DNA of 11,931 nt. Origin: an uncultured Bacteroidota bacterium (GTDB lineage: Bacteria; Bacteroidota; Bacteroidia; Chitinophagales; Saprospiraceae). The notes under the pieces were generated by a model. The model saw only the letters and a list, made by a program, of their open reading frames with translations, did not search any database and had not been told where the DNA came from. The position numbers and the translations under genes are program-made. The stretch is taken from positions 1 through 11,931 of the forward strand of contig CALEYM010000582.1 of NCBI GenBank assembly GCA_937926185.1. The letters are read 5' to 3'. Below are positions 7,444-11,931 of this stretch, piece after piece. Position 1 is the first letter of the stretch. The number at the start of each line of letters is the position of its first letter.

Positions 7444-7473
7444 CAAAAATAGTCGCCCTAAAGATGTCCAAAA
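7444..7473 (-). promoter_or_regulatory. Bacteroidota-type promoter upstream of the HYC gene
   Basis: On the minus strand, TTTTG (7473-7469) and TATTTTTG (7451-7444) are separated by 17 bases. This matches the Bacteroidota housekeeping consensus TTG-N17-23-TAnnTTTG. The -7 box ends nine bases before the ATG at 7434, so the transcript would have only a few bases of leader or be leaderless. The match is exact, but such short motifs occur by chance in A/T-rich gaps. Confidence 0.5.
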
Positions 7474-7539
7474 CTGATTTCTGTCATGCAGGGTATTGAG
7501 ATTTATCAGCGGTTTGTTTCCGTGTCAATTGTTTCGGCA

Positions 7540-7570
7540 AGAGCGGGCCACCATTGCGGCAGCCCGCTTT
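7540..7570. terminator. Strong hairpin downstream of the CopB gene
   Basis: AGCGGGC at 7542-7548 and GCCCGCT at 7562-7568 pair perfectly. Two more pairs plus two wobbles extend inward to about an 11-bp stem with a five-base loop, and two weaker pairs extend outward. It lies about 52 bases downstream of the ATPase stop. On the minus strand there is no T tract after it (a seven-T run lies before it), so it is not a classic Rho-independent terminator. It may mark the 3' end of the copper operon. Confidence 0.45.
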
Positions 7571-7621
7571 CAAGATAAAAAAACTACTCTTTTTGAGAAG
7601 GATGGTTTCTTTCATAATTGC

Positions 7622-9697
7622 TTACTTCAAGTCTTTGCGCAACAGCTGCGCATTTACCGCCACCACGATGGTGCTCAAACTCATCAGCACCGCCCCCAGA
7701 GCCGGGCTAAGTACAAACTGCGGGTACAACACCCCGGCCGCCAGCGGAATCGCCACCACGTTGTAGCCCGTGGCCCAAAACAGGTTCTGCACCATTTTCC
7801 GGTAGGTGGCTTTGCCGAAGTTAACCAACCCAAGTACGTCGGAGGGCTTGCTGTCGGTCAGGATGATGTCGGCGGTTTCGGCGGCCACGTCGGTGCCACT
7901 GCCGACAGCGATACCCACGTCGGCCTGCGCCAGGGCGGGCGCGTCGTTCACACCGTCGCCCGTCATGGCCACGTACTCGCCTTTGGCTTGCAGGCCTTTC
8001 ACGATTTCGACTTTTTGATGGGGTAATACTTCGGCAAAATAGCCGTCCAGCCCCAACTTACCAGCAACAGCTTTGCCGACGGTGGCGTTGTCGCCCGTGG
8101 CCATGAAAACCTTAATGCCCTGGCTTTTCAGTTGCCGCACCGCCTCGGCGGCATCGGGGCGGATTTGGTCGGAGAGCATGATGAAGCCCGCCAATTTTTC
8201 ATTTTCCAATACAAAAACGACCGTTTCGGCGGCTGAGCCGGCTGCATCGGCCGTTATTTCGATGTTTTTTTCTTTCAGGTAACCTGGACTGACCACGCTA
8301 ATTTTTTTGCCGCCCACTTCGCCGGTGATGCCTTTGCCTGTGATGGATGCAAAGTTTGAAACCGGCGCCACCGACAAGCCGGCGGCTTTGGCGGCAGCCA
8401 CTATACCCTGCGCAATGGGATGCTGACTTTCCTGTTCAAGCGCGGCGGCCGTGGCGAGCAGGGTATCGTTGTCATAACCCGCCGCGAGTGGCTGGATGCG
8501 CGAAACGCCAAATTTCCCCTCGGTGAGCGTGCCGGTTTTATCGAACACCATAGCCGTGATGCGACGGGCGTTTTCAAACGCGGTGCGGTTGCGGATGAGC
8601 AATCCCCGGCGAGCGGTCATGGCAGTAGAGATGGCCACTACTAACGGTATTGCCACGCCCAAGGCGTGCGGACAGGAGGTGACCATAACTGTCACCATAC
8701 GTTCGAGTGCAAAGGCCAACGTCTGCCCTTTGAGGAGCCAGACAGCCAGCGTTCCGAAGCCTGCGCCCAGGGCGATGAAAGTCAGCCAACGGGCAGCGCG
8801 ATCGGCGAGGTGTTGTGTTTGCGATTTGGCGGCCTGCGCTTCCTGCACCAGGGTGATGACTTTGTTGAGATAACTGTCTTTGCCCGATTTGTCCACCCGG
8901 ATTTTTAAGCTACCCTCCCCGTTGATCGCCCCGGCTATGACTTTGGCGCCCGTCGTTTTTTGCACGGGTACGCTTTCGCCGGTGAGCATACTTTCGTTCA
9001 CGCTGCTGTTGCCCTCTGTCACTGTGCCATCCACCGGAATTTTTTCGCCGGGCTTCACCAACACGAGATCGCCGGGTTTTAGTTCATCCACGCGCATATC
9101 GTGCAGCATATCGCCGTGGTACTTATGCGCCTCGGCAGGCAACATCTTGACGATCAGTTCCAGGGCCTTCGAAGCTCCGGCGACGGATTTCATTTCCAGC
9201 CAGTGCCCCAAAAGCATGATGACGATAAGCGTGGCGAGTTCCCAGTAGAAATCCATGCCTTCCACCAACCCAAACACCACTGCCGTACTATACAAATAAG
9301 CCACTGAGATGGCTATACCAATGAGGGTCATCATACCCGGCTGGCCCCGGCGTACCTCGTCCCACAAACCGCGCAGAAACGGCAGGCCGCCGTAAAAAAA
9401 GATGATGCTGGCCAACACAAATGAAACCCAATCACGCCCGGGGAAATCGAAATGGTATCCGACTGCGTGTTGGAACATGGGAGAAATGACCACCACCGGC
9501 AAGGTGAGCGCCAGAGAAATCCAAAACCGCCGCAAAAAGTCGGCAATCATCCCGGCATGGTCGTGGCCCTTATGACCGGCATGGTCGCCGTGTTCCTTAC
9601 CGGGCATAACCCTGCCGTCGGGCATGGTATGGGTGGCGTGATGGGGATGACCAGCTTTTGGTTGAGGGGACGGGTGATGATGTTGATGGTTCTCCAT
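7622..9697 (-). CDS. copB: Copper-translocating P1B-3 ATPase, CopB-like
   Basis: This 691-residue heavy-metal P-type ATPase sits in the inner membrane. Its first 47 residues contain 13 His and no CxxC metal-binding domain. Markers in order: TGES (239-242, actuator), the CPH metal motif in a membrane helix (342-344), DKTGT (386-390, phosphorylated Asp386), the nucleotide-binding HP (426-427) and TGDGVNDAP (579-587). The last helices carry NLFWATGYN (638-646) and MSLST (672-676), features of the P1B-3 class. CPH plus a His-rich N-terminus points to copper or silver export (CopB of Enterococcus and Archaeoglobus; the latter prefers Cu2+), against CPC of CopA and CPx of zinc pumps. The start lies 13 bases after the stop of the secreted oxidase-like gene, so the two are probably co-transcribed. 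Eight membrane segments are expected. Confidence 0.95.
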   Translation of the reverse strand: MENHQHHHPSPQPKAGHPHHATHTMPDGRVMPGKEHGDHAGHKGHDHAGMIADFLRRFWISLALTLPVVVISPMFQHAVGYHFDFPGRDWVSFVLASIIFFYGGLPFLRGLWDEVRRGQPGMMTLIGIAISVAYLYSTAVVFGLVEGMDFYWELATLIVIMLLGHWLEMKSVAGASKALELIVKMLPAEAHKYHGDMLHDMRVDELKPGDLVLVKPGEKIPVDGTVTEGNSSVNESMLTGESVPVQKTTGAKVIAGAINGEGSLKIRVDKSGKDSYLNKVITLVQEAQAAKSQTQHLADRAARWLTFIALGAGFGTLAVWLLKGQTLAFALERMVTVMVTSCPHALGVAIPLVVAISTAMTARRGLLIRNRTAFENARRITAMVFDKTGTLTEGKFGVSRIQPLAAGYDNDTLLATAAALEQESQHPIAQGIVAAAKAAGLSVAPVSNFASITGKGITGEVGGKKISVVSPGYLKEKNIEITADAAGSAAETVVFVLENEKLAGFIMLSDQIRPDAAEAVRQLKSQGIKVFMATGDNATVGKAVAGKLGLDGYFAEVLPHQKVEIVKGLQAKGEYVAMTGDGVNDAPALAQADVGIAVGSGTDVAAETADIILTDSKPSDVLGLVNFGKATYRKMVQNLFWATGYNVVAIPLAAGVLYPQFVLSPALGAVLMSLSTIVVAVNAQLLRKDLK

Positions 9698-9710
9698 GTC
9701 GAAATTGTTT

Positions 9711-11708
9711 TTATTTCAACATAACTTTTTGTGTTTCCAAAATTGCTCCGCCTATACGTGCCGTCAGGAAATAAACTCCTGCCGGCACTTCCGTCGTTTT
9801 GAGCGTAAAAACCTGACTTCCACTCGTTCTTTCAGAAAAAGAAAATCTGCGAACGGCTTTCCCTGTCGCATCCGTCAATTCAAAATTGATTTTGCTGGTA
9901 CGTTTTGACCGCATTTCAACAGTAAATGAACCGCCCGCAGCTGCCGGGTTGGGGAATACCCGAAACGCGCTTGCCACAGCAGGCGCCGCCCCGGCAGCCG
10001 ATGTAAATTTCCCCGCCTCGATTTTCACGATTTGCGCGACCGACGGAATATCGTCCACCATGCCGAACAGCATGTACCAACCGGGCATGAGGCGCAGGCT
10101 GTCGTCGGGCAACAAAACCGATACCTGGTTGCCGGTTTGGGTAAAATCAAGGTCGAGGCAGCGGCTGTTGCCGGAATTCATAAAGTGTGTCATCACGGCG
10201 TTCGATATGAGCATGACTTTCGTCAGCGCGTTGGTTTTACGGGCTTCAAATTCGATGGTCTCACCGCGTTGGAAAGTCGTTTTATTGAAATTCGAGAGTT
10301 CCGGGCGAATACCCCGGAACAAGTAGGGCGGCGAAAACGCCTCGATGATACTTTGCGGCGGCTCGTTGCCCGGCGCGCCTTCCCCGCCCACGGCGATAAC
10401 ACGCCCGTCGGGCGCCAGGATAGTGATGGCGTGATACTCTCGCTTCCAGTTCATGTTCGCCAGTCTGCGCCACGAATTTGCGTCCGGGTCGTACTGGTCG
10501 GTGAGACCCATGTAACCCCAATTATTCACCGGACTGGGGTCTGTCGTTTGTTCTTTATATCCTCCCATGACAAGGATTTTTTGGTCGGGTAACTGCACCA
10601 CTTTTGCACGGGAACGGGTGGGTGCAAAGTTGCTGCCCAGCATCCAGGCATCCTGCTCGGGATCGTAAATTTCGACGTTGCCCCCCGGCTGCCCAGGTGT
10701 GAATGATTTGTATCCGATGGCTATCACCTGGCCGTTGGGTCGCAGCACAATTTCGTGATCGCAGTGGTCGCCGTTGGGCAAACGGTTGCCCTGCACGAAA
10801 TCGGCAGCCAAATCCCATTGCAGCGTGGCCGGATCGAACAGTTGTGGAGGGCGGAAGGTCATCAGGATTTTGCCGGTATAGAGTGGCACGATGGCCGACA
10901 CTTCGTTGCCAAAATGCACGGTGTCAGTCCATTGGGTGAAGCCAGTGGTTGGGTCGTACACTTCGGAGGTTTTGGTCCGTTTGGCATTGCTTTGGCCGGT
11001 ATTCTGGTCGCCGCCGCCCACGATGAGCAGCCGTTCGTCGTACAAGGGCACGAGGGTTGGATACCAGCGGTAATCCAGCATATCGGGTTGGTATGGCCAC
11101 AGGTCAGTGAGTGGATCGAAGGTTTTGATCTTTTTGCAGGCAGGCCCGAAGCCATCTTCTTCCAATGTGCCGCCCGCGAAGAGCACCCGCCCGTCGGAGA
11201 GCAAGGCCGGGGCAACACAGCCTTGGGCCAGCGTGCTTCCCTTGGCAAAAGCCGTGTCGTTTTCGGTTGGCACAAAAAAGAACGGGTCTTTGGTGTTGTG
11301 GCAATAGTAGATGCTGCCGTCGGGCATCAGCACACCAAGGTCGGTGCCGCCGAGCGGTTCTGGTGAGTTCATAACGATGTCCCACTTGCCTTGCTCGGTT
11401 TCCGGTTCGAGTTGCGCGTCGTGGATGATCGTGCCCAGAATGCCCGTCGTGGCATTTTGAAAATACGCGAAGCCGGGTTTGGCGACACCGAAAAACAGGT
11501 ATGGGCCACCACCAGGCAGATTTTCAAATAAATATTTGCCGTTTGCGTCGGTGCGAGCTTCCCAAAACCAGGAGGTATCCGCGTTGAACAACGTGATGCG
11601 GGCATTGGCAACGGGTGCGCCGGTGGGGTTGGTGATAGTGCCAGTGAGGGTTTGGGCGGAAGCACTACCAATGATCCCGATAAAAAGGAAAATGAGTCTA
11701 ATTTTCAT
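9711..11708 (-). CDS. T9SS-secreted galactose/glyoxal oxidase-like (radical-copper oxidase) protein
   Basis: This 665-residue secreted protein has a signal peptide (1-18, SASA|Q), a carboxypeptidase-regulatory-like beta-sandwich (about 20-100), a kelch-type beta-propeller (about 120-460), a DUF1929 domain (about 465-565, with PGWYMLF at 542-548) and a T9SS type A sorting domain (about 581-665; VFPNP at 584-588, PAGVYFL at 642-648). The propeller carries five repeats of an [FY]DP...W motif (197, 251, 291, 348, 406). The residues that build the galactose oxidase active site are all recognisable: Cys164 (GCVAPALLSDGRV), Tyr216 (RWYPT), Tyr425-His426 (REYHA) and His508 (MTHFM). The Cys-Tyr cross-link, axial Tyr and two His ligands would therefore be possible, predicting oxidation of an alcohol or aldehyde with H2O2 release. 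The CopB ATPase follows after 13 bases, consistent with copper. The start is the first Met, four bases after the upstream stop. Substrate unknown. Confidence 0.85.
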   Translation of the reverse strand: MKIRLIFLFIGIIGSASAQTLTGTITNPTGAPVANARITLFNADTSWFWEARTDANGKYLFENLPGGGPYLFFGVAKPGFAYFQNATTGILGTIIHDAQLEPETEQGKWDIVMNSPEPLGGTDLGVLMPDGSIYYCHNTKDPFFFVPTENDTAFAKGSTLAQGCVAPALLSDGRVLFAGGTLEEDGFGPACKKIKTFDPLTDLWPYQPDMLDYRWYPTLVPLYDERLLIVGGGDQNTGQSNAKRTKTSEVYDPTTGFTQWTDTVHFGNEVSAIVPLYTGKILMTFRPPQLFDPATLQWDLAADFVQGNRLPNGDHCDHEIVLRPNGQVIAIGYKSFTPGQPGGNVEIYDPEQDAWMLGSNFAPTRSRAKVVQLPDQKILVMGGYKEQTTDPSPVNNWGYMGLTDQYDPDANSWRRLANMNWKREYHAITILAPDGRVIAVGGEGAPGNEPPQSIIEAFSPPYLFRGIRPELSNFNKTTFQRGETIEFEARKTNALTKVMLISNAVMTHFMNSGNSRCLDLDFTQTGNQVSVLLPDDSLRLMPGWYMLFGMVDDIPSVAQIVKIEAGKFTSAAGAAPAVASAFRVFPNPAAAGGSFTVEMRSKRTSKINFELTDATGKAVRRFSFSERTSGSQVFTLKTTEVPAGVYFLTARIGGAILETQKVMLK

Positions 11709-11712
11709 ACCG

Positions 11713-11931
11713 TTAGATTAAAATGCTATTGTCTAAAATAATTGGTTTGGGCCGGCTCCTGTAATTCAGAATAACCTGCTGAACATCGCTTCTTTTCCTG
11801 TGAATACCTGGTTGAATGCTCACCAGTCGCATTGGCGCATACCTGTTTGTAAAAGGCAATTGGATGAATTTGACACTCCCTTTGTATTGCTTCGGTTCAA
11901 ATCTAAAAGGGTAGTCATCCGTGTTCGCTTT
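11713..11931 (-). CDS. Partial CDS, C-terminal end of an unidentified gene
   Basis: A minus-strand frame is open from the right window edge for 72 codons and ends in TAA at 11715-11713. The other two minus frames hit stops within it. The stop is four bases before the ATG of the oxidase-like gene, typical of an operon. The fragment (ending ...RPKPIILDNSILI) is basic, shows no membrane segment, no T9SS tail and no family I recognise. The reading-frame length is modest, so it could be chance, but the tight spacing favours a real 3' end. Confidence 0.5.
   Translation of the reverse strand, partial: KANTDDYPFRFEPKQYKGSVKFIQLPFTNRYAPMRLVSIQPGIHRKRSDVQQVILNYRSRPKPIILDNSILI

Noticed and set aside
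7496..8026. Plus-strand open frame of 176 codons
   Set aside because: It begins in the hairpin gap and runs antisense to the CopB 3' end, with His-rich translation that reflects the opposite strand.
10755..11366. Plus-strand open frame of 203 codons
   Set aside because: It is opposite the propeller gene, whose motifs are clear, and it follows from the codon bias of that gene.

Overview
The window looks like a chromosomal segment of a Bacteroidota bacterium of moderate GC. The main evidence is a secreted protein with a type IX secretion (T9SS) C-terminal sorting domain, a promoter of the TTG-N17-TAnnTTTG type, A/T-rich leaders without clear Shine-Dalgarno sequences, and a HYC_CC_PP-type protein. 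A Saprospiria- or Chitinophagia-like host is possible, but this is inference. All convincing genes lie on the minus strand, so transcription runs from position 11931 towards position 1.

Region A (about 11931-7435, copper): it starts with the 3' end of an unidentified gene. Four bases later comes a T9SS-secreted beta-propeller protein that keeps every copper and radical residue of the galactose oxidase/glyoxal oxidase family. Thirteen bases after that is a CopB-like P1B-3 copper ATPase with a His-rich N-terminus and a CPH motif. A strong hairpin follows the ATPase. Next, under its own apparent promoter, is a small Cys/His membrane protein of the HYC_CC_PP type. The proposed theme is copper export or homeostasis together with a secreted copper enzyme.

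Region B (about 7044-1): a run of six closely spaced or overlapping genes that could be one operon. In transcription order they are an exported protein of unknown function, a cytoplasmic GH13 alpha-amylase-like enzyme, a YceI-like exported protein (4-base ATGA overlap with the amylase), a DUF4136 lipoprotein, a beta-CASP metallo-beta-lactamase nuclease, and a long-form AMP/thymidine phosphorylase. A possible partial Arg-rich gene runs off the left edge. The last two enzymes suggest RNA turnover feeding nucleotide phosphorolysis, and the amylase suggests polysaccharide use. Together they could support carbon and energy scavenging under stress, with two small envelope proteins alongside. This is a hypothesis from gene order and families.

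No tRNA, rRNA, CRISPR array, insertion sequence or long repeat was seen. The most interesting points are the intact radical-copper oxidase active site in a T9SS protein next to a copper exporter, and the nuclease-phosphorylase pair.
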